Shown here: in pieces, positions 30,595 to 38,070 of the stretch | How positions within the stretch are numbered: the first letter of the stretch is position 1 | Layout: each line of letters begins with the position of its first letter | Source: Pseudoduganella ginsengisoli | GTDB taxonomy: Bacteria; Pseudomonadota; Gammaproteobacteria; Burkholderiales; Burkholderiaceae_D | NCBI RefSeq assembly: GCF_009720865.1 | Contig: NZ_WNLA01000008.1 | Location: 62,001-126,000 of the forward strand | Direction: 5' to 3' | DNA length: 64,000 nt | Notes under the pieces: model-generated | What the model was told of the DNA's origin: nothing | Seen by the model: only the letters and a program-made list of their open reading frames with translations | Databases searched by the model: none | Program-made: the position numbers and the translations under genes

Positions 30595-31251
30595 ATGACC
30601 ATCAGTTCCGTCACGTCTTCCAGTGCAGCCAGCCAGGCTGCGTGGGTATCGCAAGCCCAGAACAATTCCGGCGCTGGCAACGCTGGCGCTGCCCATCGTC
30701 CGCCGCCGCCACCCGACGGGGGCGGCCTCGTCGGCGCAATAGCAGATGCGCTGCAATCCATCGGTGTGACTGCTACCGGTGCGGCGGACGGTGGCTCTGC
30801 CACGGGCAGCACCGATACCCGGGGCAATGCGGCACAGGCGCTGGGGAGTTTCTTGCATGAATTGATGGGGGCGCTGCATGAACAGGGGGCGTCAGCGCAG
30901 GCGGGCGGGCCGCCGCCGGATGGGCAATCGTATGGGCCACCGGGCGGTGGTCAGGGCGGCTCCGGTGGCCCCGGTGGCGGTCCCGGCCGTCTGTCTGCGG
31001 ATTTGCAAAGCCTGATTGCCAAACTGGGCAGCAGTTCCACGGACAGTTCCAGCAGTGCGGACAGCGCTGGCAGCACGTCCACGGAAAGCAGCGCGTCCAG
31101 CGCCTTGCAAAACGCATTCAGCAACTTGCTGCAAGCGCTGGGCACGGACGCGTCCGATCCCAGTAGCAAGCTGAACAGCTTCCTGCAAACGCTGGCCGAC
31201 AAATTGCCATCGGCAGGCAGCAGCGGCAACCTCATTAACACGTCGGTATAA
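30595..31251 (+). CDS. Hypothetical Gly/Ser-rich protein downstream of cpxP-like gene
   Basis: A 218-residue protein of low complexity with a good GGAGGCGCC site before the ATG, twelve bases after the cpxP-like stop, so probably in the same transcript. It begins MTISSVTSSSAASQAAW without a signal peptide. Two Pro/Gly-rich stretches (PPPPPDGGG; PPGGGQGGSGGPGGGPG) and a Ser-rich stretch alternate with short amphipathic helices (ALGSFLHELMGALHEQ, LQNAFSNLLQALGTD, KLNSFLQTLADKLP). The helix-linker pattern recalls small proteins found beside Spy-like genes in other Oxalobacteraceae, but I cannot assign a function. Confidence 0.7.
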   Translation: MTISSVTSSSAASQAAWVSQAQNNSGAGNAGAAHRPPPPPDGGGLVGAIADALQSIGVTATGAADGGSATGSTDTRGNAAQALGSFLHELMGALHEQGASAQAGGPPPDGQSYGPPGGGQGGSGGPGGGPGRLSADLQSLIAKLGSSSTDSSSSADSAGSTSTESSASSALQNAFSNLLQALGTDASDPSSKLNSFLQTLADKLPSAGSSGNLINTSV

Positions 31252-31355
31252 GGAAACACACCACATGGATTTCCATGGCTATGTGGCGGCCTTAATACCG
31301 GCCGCCGCCGCGTAAGCTTTGCGGCGAAGCTCTCTTCGCAATCTTTTCCGTCAAT

Positions 31356-31396
31356 CGCGGCCAACCCGAAGCAAGGTTCGCCGCGCCGCCTTTTTT
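31356..31396 (+). terminator. Probable Rho-independent terminator
   Basis: CGCGGC-c-AACC (31356-31366) pairs with GGTT-c-GCCGCG (31375-31385) with one mismatch; GCCGCC-like bases separate the stem from a T6 run at 31391-31396. It would isolate the cpxP-side transcript from the sigma-54 cluster. Confidence 0.5.
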
Positions 31397-31412
31397 CTCC
31401 CCAGTCTGGCCA

Positions 31413-31428
31413 TGGCACGGCGCTTGCA
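31413..31428 (+). promoter_or_regulatory. Sigma-54 (RpoN) promoter of the novel cluster
   Basis: TGGCACGGCGCTTGCA matches the -24/-12 consensus TGGCACG-N4-TTGCA at every conserved base. The invariant GG (31414-31415) and GC (31426-31427) are ten bases apart, as required. Transcription would start near 31439, about 28 bases before the first gene's ATG. A sigma-54 activator gene closes the same cluster. Confidence 0.88.
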
Positions 31429-31466
31429 GTATGTCCTGCATCTGCGCCACACAAGGGAATGCCGCC

Positions 31467-32048
31467 ATGAATGCCAACAACCGATTGCTGAGCTACCGGC
31501 CCGATCCCGCGTGGAGTGTGTATACGCCCAGCGGCAGGGAAACCGATACGGAACTGGCTGACAGCGCTGCGCTGCTGGAAGCCGCCGCCACCGGGCAACT
31601 TCCCGCCTTCAGCAATCGCCTGGTGGCGCAAAGCCATGCGGCCGGGCGCGCCGTGCTGCAGACGCCGCCGGGCCGCCTGCTCAGCCATACGCTGGCCCAG
31701 CTGGTGCGCCAAGTGTGGCCGGCTGGCAGTGACGACATCAAACGTAAGGCCACCAATTTATTCGGGCTGGAGCTGGAAGGCTTGAGTCCCGAAGACAAGC
31801 AATTCGAATATGCGCGCCATCTGGCCCGGTTCATGCGCGAAGCCGCGCAGGAACTCGATGCCGGCGGCAATGCGCAAGATGCTCAGCGGCGTGTTCAGGC
31901 TGCGCTGGCGCAGGCGGCAAGGCACCATGCACCGGGCCTGCTGCACCATGCTAAAGGGGCAGGATTTCAGGCCGCGCTGGCGCAGGCGGCAAGGCACCAT
32001 GCGCCGGGCCTGCTGCACCATGCGGGAGAGGCAGTCGTCCCCAGTTAA
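31467..32048 (+). CDS. Cluster protein A: HAPGLL-signature paralogue with duplicated C-terminus
   Basis: A 193-residue protein from MNANNRLLSYRPDPAW; the start at 31467 lies about 28 bases below the predicted sigma-54 start site. No signal peptide or known domain. Residues 100-130 (LELEGLSPEDKQFEYARHLARFMREAA) and the ARHHAPGLLHHA motif align with the C-terminal parts of the proteins at 32114 and 38071, so the three are paralogues. Here the HAPGLL segment is present twice (about 145-162 and 169-186) through a 72-base tandem duplication. Unlike the other two it lacks the glycine-zipper core and the acidic N-terminus. First gene of the cluster; function unknown. Confidence 0.8.
   Translation: MNANNRLLSYRPDPAWSVYTPSGRETDTELADSAALLEAAATGQLPAFSNRLVAQSHAAGRAVLQTPPGRLLSHTLAQLVRQVWPAGSDDIKRKATNLFGLELEGLSPEDKQFEYARHLARFMREAAQELDAGGNAQDAQRRVQAALAQAARHHAPGLLHHAKGAGFQAALAQAARHHAPGLLHHAGEAVVPS
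31896..32023 (+). repeat. Near-identical 56-base direct repeat, period 72, in cluster gene A
   Basis: Bases 31896-31951 recur at 31968-32023 with only two differences. Each copy encodes QAALAQAARHHAPGLLHHA, the family's signature segment. The near identity indicates a recent duplication. Confidence 0.85.
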
Positions 32049-32113
32049 TCGAAGTGGGTCCGGGCGGCGTGTCCGTTCCGGCGTTTGTCGTAGTACCTTC
32101 ACCGGAGACTATC

Positions 32114-32899
32114 ATGCATGACATCGATCGCACGACCCTGGAATTTGGCCAGGAAATGGGTTACGAAGGCGAGCAGTTCGAGTTTGGCCAGGGCGAATGG
32201 AGCGGCGAAACGGGCTTGCTGTCCGAAGCCGATGAAATGGAACTGGCCAATGAATTGCTGTCCGTGACCAACGAAGCGGAACTGGAACAATTCCTCGGCG
32301 GGTTCCTGAAAAAAGCCGCGAATTTTGCGGGTAATGTGATCCGTTCTCCTGTCGGACAGGCGGTGGGCGGCGTATTGAAAGGCGTGGCGAAAAAAGCGCT
32401 GCCGCTGGCCGGCGGCGCCATCGGCGGCTACTTCGGCGGTCCACTGGGCGCCAAGATCGGCAGCGGCCTGGCCTCTGCCGCAGGCAGTGCGCTGGGACTG
32501 GAAGCGGAAGGCGAGATGTCCGGTGAAGACCGGGAATTTGAAGGCGCGCGTACTTTTGTGCGGCTGGCAGCCGATACGGTCAAAGGCGCCGCGCAGGCGC
32601 GCGGTGGCGATCCCCGTTCCATTGCCCAGCAGGCCGCCACGGCGGCGGCGCGCAAGCATGCACCAGGCTTGCTGACCAAGGGCGGCGGACAGTGCGCGAC
32701 GCAAGGCCGTGGCGGGATGGGACGCGGCGGCATGGGGGCGGGCGGCATGCAGGGCGGCATGCAGGGCGGCATGCAGGGCGCCGCGTCGGGCGGCATCAAT
32801 GGTGCATCCGGCGCCATGTCCGGTGGCGGCGCGGCCAATGGCGGCGCATCCGGCCGCTGGGCGCGCCAGGGCCGCCATATTGTGCTGTACGGGGTGTAA
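32114..32899 (+). CDS. Cluster protein B: acidic leader, glycine-zipper core, HAPGLL signature, Gly/Met repeats
   Basis: A 261-residue protein; the start at 32114 follows CCGGAGACTATC. Order of parts: an acidic, aromatic N-terminus (1-40); the conserved block EMELANELLSVTNEAELEQF ending in LGG (41-63); a basic then glycine-zipper stretch (KKAANFAGNVIRSPVGQAVG ... GGAIGGYFGGPLGAKIGSG, 66-125) with membrane-active character; the paralogue signature GEDREFEGARTFVRLA (137-152) and ARKHAPGLL (179-187); and a Gly/Met-rich tail with a 12-base DNA repeat. ELEQFLGG keeps Glu, Leu and Gly-Gly positions of double-glycine leaders, but this is only suggestive. No function is known to me. Six bases separate it from gene C. 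Confidence 0.8.
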   Translation: MHDIDRTTLEFGQEMGYEGEQFEFGQGEWSGETGLLSEADEMELANELLSVTNEAELEQFLGGFLKKAANFAGNVIRSPVGQAVGGVLKGVAKKALPLAGGAIGGYFGGPLGAKIGSGLASAAGSALGLEAEGEMSGEDREFEGARTFVRLAADTVKGAAQARGGDPRSIAQQAATAAARKHAPGLLTKGGGQCATQGRGGMGRGGMGAGGMQGGMQGGMQGAASGGINGASGAMSGGGAANGGASGRWARQGRHIVLYGV

Positions 32900-32905
32900 C
32901 GCATC

Positions 32906-34201
32906 ATGGCCATCAGCCCTTATGCCGTGTGGATGCTGGCGCAGGAAGCGCGCTCGCTGCAGGCGCGCCTGGCCCGGGTCCAGCCTTTCGCGCTGATTGA
33001 GCCCATGGTGCCGGCCGCCGCGCTGTCGCCGGCATCGCAGGCTGCCATTGAAGCGCACCTGGCGCGGGGGCGGCGCGATCTGCGGCGGCTGGTCGATGGC
33101 TACCTGGTATGGCTGCGCAGCCCGTCGGGCCGCAACAGCAGCGCGGCCGAAGCGCAGCGCCGCTTTACCGTGCTGCGGCTGAAATTCAATGCGGCGCTGG
33201 CGCAATTCGATTTGTTCAATGACGTCATTACGCAGCGCAGCGAACATGAAAACGGCGTGTGGCTGTCCGGCCTCGATGTGGTGTCGGACGACGCCTTGCG
33301 GCTGCCGGGCAAACCCTACCGCGCGCCGCCGGTGATTTGCTACCTGGACCGGGGGCCTGGCGCGGCCATCCGCCGTGCCCGCACCCGTTTGCCGGGCGGC
33401 GATGACAACCCCGTTGCCATTATCCGCGTGCCGCGTGAGCGCATGGTGGGCAGCGGCATCGCGTCGTCGCTGGTGCATGAAGTGGGACACCAGGGTGCTG
33501 CGCTGCTAGACCTGGTGAATTCGCTGCGGCCCGTACTGCAGGGTATGCAGCGTGGCGCCAGCGGCCCGCCCCGCGTGTGGCGCTTGTGGGAGCGGTGGAT
33601 TTCAGAAATTGTCGCGGACTTCTGGTCGCTGGCGCGCGTCGGCGTGGTGGCGACCCTGGGGTTGATGGGCGTAGTGAGCCTGCCGCGCGTATTCGTGTTC
33701 CGGCTCGATACGGAAGATCCGCACCCAATGCCATGGATAAGAGTGAAACTCAGTTGCGCCATGGGCCAGTTGCTGTATCCGCACCCGCAGTGGCAGCGGC
33801 TGGCGCAATTGTGGGAATCGTATTATCCGCAAACCGGCCTGCCGCCCGCGCTGAGGCGGCTGATGCAGCAACTGCAGGACAGCATGCCTGCGCTGGTACG
33901 CCTGCTGGCGCGGCACCGTCCGGCCGCGTTGCGGGGTGCGCCGCTGGCCGAGGCGCTGGGCGTGAAACAGCGCCAGCCGCGCCGTCTCGCCGTGCTGTTT
34001 TCGCTGTGGCGGCGCGCGCCGCAGCGGCTGTATGACGCGCCGCCATCGCTGGCGTTCGCCGTCATCGGGCAGGCGCGGGCCGACGGCCGCCTCGATCCGG
34101 AAGAAGAAAGCGTGCTGCTGGCGCGGCTGCTCACGCACTGGGCTTTGCGCAGTACGCTGGACACGGGGCGGCGCTCTGCCGTCTGTGCCGTGGTTCCGTA
34201 G
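32906..34201 (+). CDS. Cluster protein C: HExxH-motif protein, putative zinc metalloprotease
   Basis: A 431-residue protein of unrecognised family. It contains HEVGH at 191-195 (SSLVHEVGHQGAALLDLV) and, 39 residues further on, WISEIVADFW (Glu234, Asp238). This is the arrangement of a gluzincin-type zinc site in which Glu234 could be the third ligand. Residues 200-260 also hold hydrophobic stretches (VGVVATLGLMGVVSLPRVFVF). The N-terminal 120 residues are helical with no signal peptide. It lies between paralogue B and protein D with short gaps, so co-expression is very likely. Processing of the neighbouring small proteins is an attractive but unproven role; HExxH alone can occur by chance. Confidence 0.7.
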   Translation: MAISPYAVWMLAQEARSLQARLARVQPFALIEPMVPAAALSPASQAAIEAHLARGRRDLRRLVDGYLVWLRSPSGRNSSAAEAQRRFTVLRLKFNAALAQFDLFNDVITQRSEHENGVWLSGLDVVSDDALRLPGKPYRAPPVICYLDRGPGAAIRRARTRLPGGDDNPVAIIRVPRERMVGSGIASSLVHEVGHQGAALLDLVNSLRPVLQGMQRGASGPPRVWRLWERWISEIVADFWSLARVGVVATLGLMGVVSLPRVFVFRLDTEDPHPMPWIRVKLSCAMGQLLYPHPQWQRLAQLWESYYPQTGLPPALRRLMQQLQDSMPALVRLLARHRPAALRGAPLAEALGVKQRQPRRLAVLFSLWRRAPQRLYDAPPSLAFAVIGQARADGRLDPEEESVLLARLLTHWALRSTLDTGRRSAVCAVVP

Positions 34202-34222
34202 TAATTGACCAAGGAGAGTGAC

Positions 34223-36484
34223 ATGGCAAACATCAAGAATGCGGCCGCCACGGCAAAGAAAATGCGCGGGGCGATCCAGGTGACGGTGCACGACACGCAG
34301 ACCGGCGCGCCCATCGTCAATGCCGCCATCAAGCTGTATGAAGCGCACAACCGGCAGGGAGAGCGCATGCTGGCGTGCGACGTCGACGAAGTAAAAAAAT
34401 GGGTGCCCGATGAAGCGCACCTGGTGGCCACTGGTTTTACCGGGCAGGATGGCGCGGTGCTGTTCGACCAGCGCGAACCTGGCGCCTACATTGCCGCGTA
34501 TGACAATATCGTGCCGATGCGGCTCGATGCGCTGTATTACCAGTGCGCGGCGGTGCTGCACGGCTGCACGGAAAATATCTGCTTTGACTTCGCGTTCAAC
34601 CCCACGGTGACGCTGTCCTATGAAAACAATTGCCAGCCGGTTGGCGAGCATTGCGCGTTTGTCGGCGACAAAGCCTTTGCGGAAGTGCACGTCGATGGTG
34701 ATGCCGCCCTCGATGAATCACTGGTGCGGGTCGTGGCGCGCTCGCCATGGCTGCAGCGCAGCGATGACCGGCATACGTTTGTCTCAACGCTGCGCCACAG
34801 CGGCGTGCACCGCTTCGAGGCGCAAGTGCTGTTTGCGCGGCGCGGCAGGCCCGCTGCCATTGTCGTGGGACAGGATACTACGCCCGGCCATCCGCATGCG
34901 CTGTCGGCGGCCGGGATGCCGATGGCCCGCAGTGGCGCGGGGGCATCGCTGACGCCGGAAGAGCTGGCAGGCGTGCTGTCACCCGGCGCCATGGCGGGCT
35001 TAAAAGTGGCGGCGGACGTGGAAGTGGAACAGCGTACTCCCAGCCCGATTACCGGCAATGTGGGCGTGTCGCTGTCCCGCTCGGAAACGGAGCCGACGGA
35101 AGACTTGCCGCTGTGGACCCTGATCCGCAACAGCACGGAAGCGCTGGGCTTCAACAACTACCTGAAGTTCATCGACCAGCTGTTCTGCGACGCCCCTGTC
35201 GCCGTGCCGGACTTCGAGCGGCAGCGTTTTGCCGCCAAGGGCGCCATGTACAACAACTTGAAAGGCCGGCGCCTGCTGCCCTTCAATGACGCGGATTCGT
35301 ACCGCGTGCTGAAGGCCGCCACGGAAGCTTTCGTGATGGTCAATTGCGGCATCCTCAGCTTGCCGCTGGCGTTCAATCCTGCCGAAGATGCGGCCTACCT
35401 GGACCGGCGCGACATTCCCAACGGCGCGGACCTGGCGCAAGTGCTGGCCAGTGATTACCTGGAAGTGGTGGATGGCTCCACGCTGACCTTGCCGTACCTG
35501 GCGGTCATCCGCCGCAAGCTGCCGGATATCCCGATCCACCTGGGACACAAGGATGCCGATGCGGACCTGTGCTTCGGCATTATCCAGGAGCGGCTGGCCA
35601 ATCCGTGCCTGCTGGAGCTGATCTGGTCGTACTGGCAGGAAGAGGGCATGCTGGTGCAAACCATGAATGCCATTACGCAGCGCTTCCAGAACTTGCGGGC
35701 GCCCGGCATCGGCCCCGATCCGCTGTCCAATACGGAAATCGACATGCTGCGGCCCCTGAACAACCTGCTGTGGGGCTATACGCAGGATGAACAGCACCGG
35801 CTCTCGGTCGTGCGGCGCAATTACGAGTACGACCACCATTACGGCATCCGGCTCGACGGCCGGGCCGTACGCCAGTTCCGCCCTGCGGACAGCCGGTCGA
35901 AATTCCTGGAAGCGTTCCACCACTTGCTGCGTTTGTTGACGGCCTTCTACCGGCAAGACGACGACACCACTGTCAAGGCGGATGCGTTCCCTGTGCTGAA
36001 TGCATTGAAGGAAGTGCACCTGATCCTGTCGCAGGGGGCGCACAACCAGTTCGGCGATTTGCCGTCGACCGCGCGGATCGAAATGCTGATGCAGCAATGG
36101 CTGCTGGCACGGCCTGAATTCCGTGAATTCCTGCCGACCCGCGTGATGGTGGCGTACCCCGAACCGTGGATGGACCGGGTCGATGCGATGAAAAAGCTGC
36201 AAAACTGGACCGATACCAGCGTCGTGCATTTCCGGTCGCTGGCGCTGTTTGGTGAACAGTTGCTGCTGTCTATCCGTTACGGCAACTGGAGCGACGTGTA
36301 CGAATCGACGCAAGCGTTCAACTGGGCGCGGTTCTGGCGTCCGCAGGCGCAAGGGTATATCCATGCGTACCGGGCGGCGACCGGTGTCGATTTGTCGGTC
36401 GATGGCGCCGATCCTGCGGCCGACTCCACATTGCCGTCCGTGCTGCTGCGGCAGCGGCTCACGCAGCAGCACCAGCGGGCGTGA
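34223..36484 (+). CDS. Cluster protein D: large protein with N-terminal Cna-B/transthyretin-like domain
   Basis: A 753-residue protein starting at 34223 after AAGGAGAGTGAC; an earlier in-frame start at 34205 would lie inside that site. Residues about 15-95 look like a beta-sandwich of the Cna-B or carboxypeptidase-regulatory type (GAIQVTVHDTQTGAPIVNAA ... TGQDGAVLF ... EPGAYIAAY). A second beta-rich region (about 120-220) follows, a linker, then a long alpha-helical part (about 290-750) rich in Trp, Tyr and Leu that I do not recognise. No signal peptide, membrane helix or catalytic motif is evident. Its stop overlaps the next start by one base. Possibly a scaffold or enzyme of the system. Confidence 0.75.
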   Translation: MANIKNAAATAKKMRGAIQVTVHDTQTGAPIVNAAIKLYEAHNRQGERMLACDVDEVKKWVPDEAHLVATGFTGQDGAVLFDQREPGAYIAAYDNIVPMRLDALYYQCAAVLHGCTENICFDFAFNPTVTLSYENNCQPVGEHCAFVGDKAFAEVHVDGDAALDESLVRVVARSPWLQRSDDRHTFVSTLRHSGVHRFEAQVLFARRGRPAAIVVGQDTTPGHPHALSAAGMPMARSGAGASLTPEELAGVLSPGAMAGLKVAADVEVEQRTPSPITGNVGVSLSRSETEPTEDLPLWTLIRNSTEALGFNNYLKFIDQLFCDAPVAVPDFERQRFAAKGAMYNNLKGRRLLPFNDADSYRVLKAATEAFVMVNCGILSLPLAFNPAEDAAYLDRRDIPNGADLAQVLASDYLEVVDGSTLTLPYLAVIRRKLPDIPIHLGHKDADADLCFGIIQERLANPCLLELIWSYWQEEGMLVQTMNAITQRFQNLRAPGIGPDPLSNTEIDMLRPLNNLLWGYTQDEQHRLSVVRRNYEYDHHYGIRLDGRAVRQFRPADSRSKFLEAFHHLLRLLTAFYRQDDDTTVKADAFPVLNALKEVHLILSQGAHNQFGDLPSTARIEMLMQQWLLARPEFREFLPTRVMVAYPEPWMDRVDAMKKLQNWTDTSVVHFRSLALFGEQLLLSIRYGNWSDVYESTQAFNWARFWRPQAQGYIHAYRAATGVDLSVDGADPAADSTLPSVLLRQRLTQQHQRA

Positions 36485-37587
36485 TGGGGCGCGGCAGCGG
36501 GGAGGCAGGTGTGGACTTTCGCAGCGCGCTGTATCTGGGGATGCGCCATGGCGCCCGTGACGGCTGGGCGGCATGGGCGTCGCTCACCCTGGGCAAGCCC
36601 GCCGCGCTGCAGGAGCCGCCGGGCGCCGCCGCACTGGCGCAGGAACTGGCCGCCTTGCAGGGCTGCGAAGCCGCCACCTTGCTGCCGTCAACCTTGCACT
36701 TGTACCGCGACGTGTTTGGCTTGCTGGCGCAAGGGGTATTCGTACAAAGGCCGGCGCTGCTGGTGGATGTGGCGGCGTACCCGATCGCGCGCTGGGGTGT
36801 GGAGTGGGCAGCTGCGCAAGGCATGCCGGTACGGCGCTTCCGGCATGGCGACCTGCGGCAGCTTTGCTGGCTGGCGCAACGGGCGCACCGGCAGGGCTGC
36901 GCTCCCGTCGTGCTGGCGGATGGCTACACGCCGGGCGATCCGTGGCCGCCACCGCTGCGGGCTTACGCGGACATCGTGATGCCGCTGGACGGCTGGCTGG
37001 TGCTCGATGACACCCAGGCGCTGGGCGTGCTGGGGCAGGATGGCGGCGGGTCGGTGCGGCTGCATGGTTTGCAGGGCGCGCGGGTGCTGGCCGGCGCGTC
37101 GCTGGCCAAAGGCTTTGGCGCACCGCTGGCCGTGCTGGCAGGGCCGGCGCCAGCCATTGCAGCCTTTGAGCAGCGCAGCGAAAGCCGCGTGCATGCCAGC
37201 CCGCCGTCCGTGGCGGTGATTGCGGCGGCCCGGCACGCACTGCGCGTCAATGCCCGTGACGGGCCGTCGCTGCGGCGTACGTTGCTGGCGCGTATCCGGC
37301 AATTGCGGCAGGCATTGGCTGCGCTGGGGCTGGCATGCCACGGCGGCGGATTTCCCGTGCAACTGGTGCCATTGCCGCCGATGAGTAGCGGCGATGCGGC
37401 GGCACTGGCGGAACAGGTGCAGGGCGTGCTGCTGCGGACGAAAAGTGGCTTGGCGCTGGCATTGCTGCTGCGGGCCGATCACCGTGAAGCGGATGTGACG
37501 CGCGTTGCGGCCTTGCTGGCAAACGGGATTGCACGATGTGGGGGCGGGCATGGAAACCGAATTCGAGATATTGCCGTTTTCAGCTGA
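36484..37587 (+). CDS. Cluster protein E: PLP-dependent alpha-oxoamine synthase-like enzyme
   Basis: A 367-residue fold-type I PLP enzyme resembling 8-amino-7-oxononanoate synthase (BioF) and KBL. The Schiff-base lysine is Lys209 in GASLAKGFGAPLAV. The pyridine-binding aspartate is in LDDTQALGVLGQDGGGS (Asp175-Asp176), but the His that normally follows (DDAH in BioF) is Gln178. The N-terminus has SALYLGMRHG and a weak LPSTLHLYRDVFG equivalent of the cofactor loop. These changes suggest altered chemistry or substrate. The start ATG shares its first base with the upstream stop (TGATG); the 3' end overlaps gene F by 38 bases. A biotin role is unlikely in this context. Confidence 0.75.
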   Translation: MGRGSGEAGVDFRSALYLGMRHGARDGWAAWASLTLGKPAALQEPPGAAALAQELAALQGCEAATLLPSTLHLYRDVFGLLAQGVFVQRPALLVDVAAYPIARWGVEWAAAQGMPVRRFRHGDLRQLCWLAQRAHRQGCAPVVLADGYTPGDPWPPPLRAYADIVMPLDGWLVLDDTQALGVLGQDGGGSVRLHGLQGARVLAGASLAKGFGAPLAVLAGPAPAIAAFEQRSESRVHASPPSVAVIAAARHALRVNARDGPSLRRTLLARIRQLRQALAALGLACHGGGFPVQLVPLPPMSSGDAAALAEQVQGVLLRTKSGLALALLLRADHREADVTRVAALLANGIARCGGGHGNRIRDIAVFS

Positions 37588-38065
37588 ATGGCAGGAAGCG
37601 GAGCTGCTGTCCGGCGAGAGCGAACAGGGCGAGCGGGGCATGCGCATTGGGCGGGGCGCCATGGGCGGCGGCAGGCTGGGGCGCCCCGCGCGGGGCGCGG
37701 TAAGCGGCGCCGGCAAGGCGGGGCGTGCGGGGATGGGCGGTGGAACACGGTCCGGATGGGCCGCGTCAGCAGGCAAGGCAGGCGGCCTGCGGGGTAAAGG
37801 CGGCGCCGGCAAGGGCGTGCCGCTGCGCTCTGGTGCTCCTGATCAGTGGCACGGTGCACGCCCCTGGCCCCAGGCATGGCATGGCCCGTGGCACGGCCGC
37901 TGGCCCTATGGCTGGATTGCGCCGGCTGGCGGCTTTTGGCCGGCTGGTGTCGCCGTGTATGAGCCGGACTGGCTGGCAGCCGGCGATGCGCCGCTCGATG
38001 CGGCGGACGATGCAGATAACAGTGACTTCGGCGGCGATGGCGCCGGCGAATGGGAATGGAGGTAG
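37550..38065 (+). CDS. Cluster protein F: acidic N-terminus, Gly/Arg-rich middle, Trp/His-rich segment
   Basis: A 171-residue protein starting at 37550 within the end of gene E, preceded by GGGGGCGGG. Composition changes in blocks: an acidic N-terminus (METEFEILPFSAEWQEAELL), a Gly/Arg/Ala-rich basic middle (about 30-90), a remarkable Trp/His/Pro-rich segment (WPQAWHGPWHGRWPYGW, about 105-121) and an acidic C-terminus (DAADDADNSD ... EWEWR). No known domain. The acidic opening resembles that of protein B. It could be an RNA- or membrane-binding or structural protein. Coding status is supported by gene packing and a five-base gap to gene G, less by conservation. Confidence 0.6.
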   Translation: METEFEILPFSAEWQEAELLSGESEQGERGMRIGRGAMGGGRLGRPARGAVSGAGKAGRAGMGGGTRSGWAASAGKAGGLRGKGGAGKGVPLRSGAPDQWHGARPWPQAWHGPWHGRWPYGWIAPAGGFWPAGVAVYEPDWLAAGDAPLDAADDADNSDFGGDGAGEWEWR

Positions 38066-38070
38066 CAGCC

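Larger units (their letters stand above)
31252..31466 (+). other. Intergenic region with hairpins ahead of the sigma-54 promoter
   Basis: The 215 bases contain no gene. They hold an exact inverted repeat GGCGGCC / GGCCGCC (31285-31291, 31300-31306), a second small hairpin GCGAAG / CTTCGC (31324-31329, 31334-31339), a terminator-like hairpin and the sigma-54 promoter. The two inverted repeats lie about 80-130 bases upstream of the promoter, the usual distance for activator binding sites. Confidence 0.5.
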
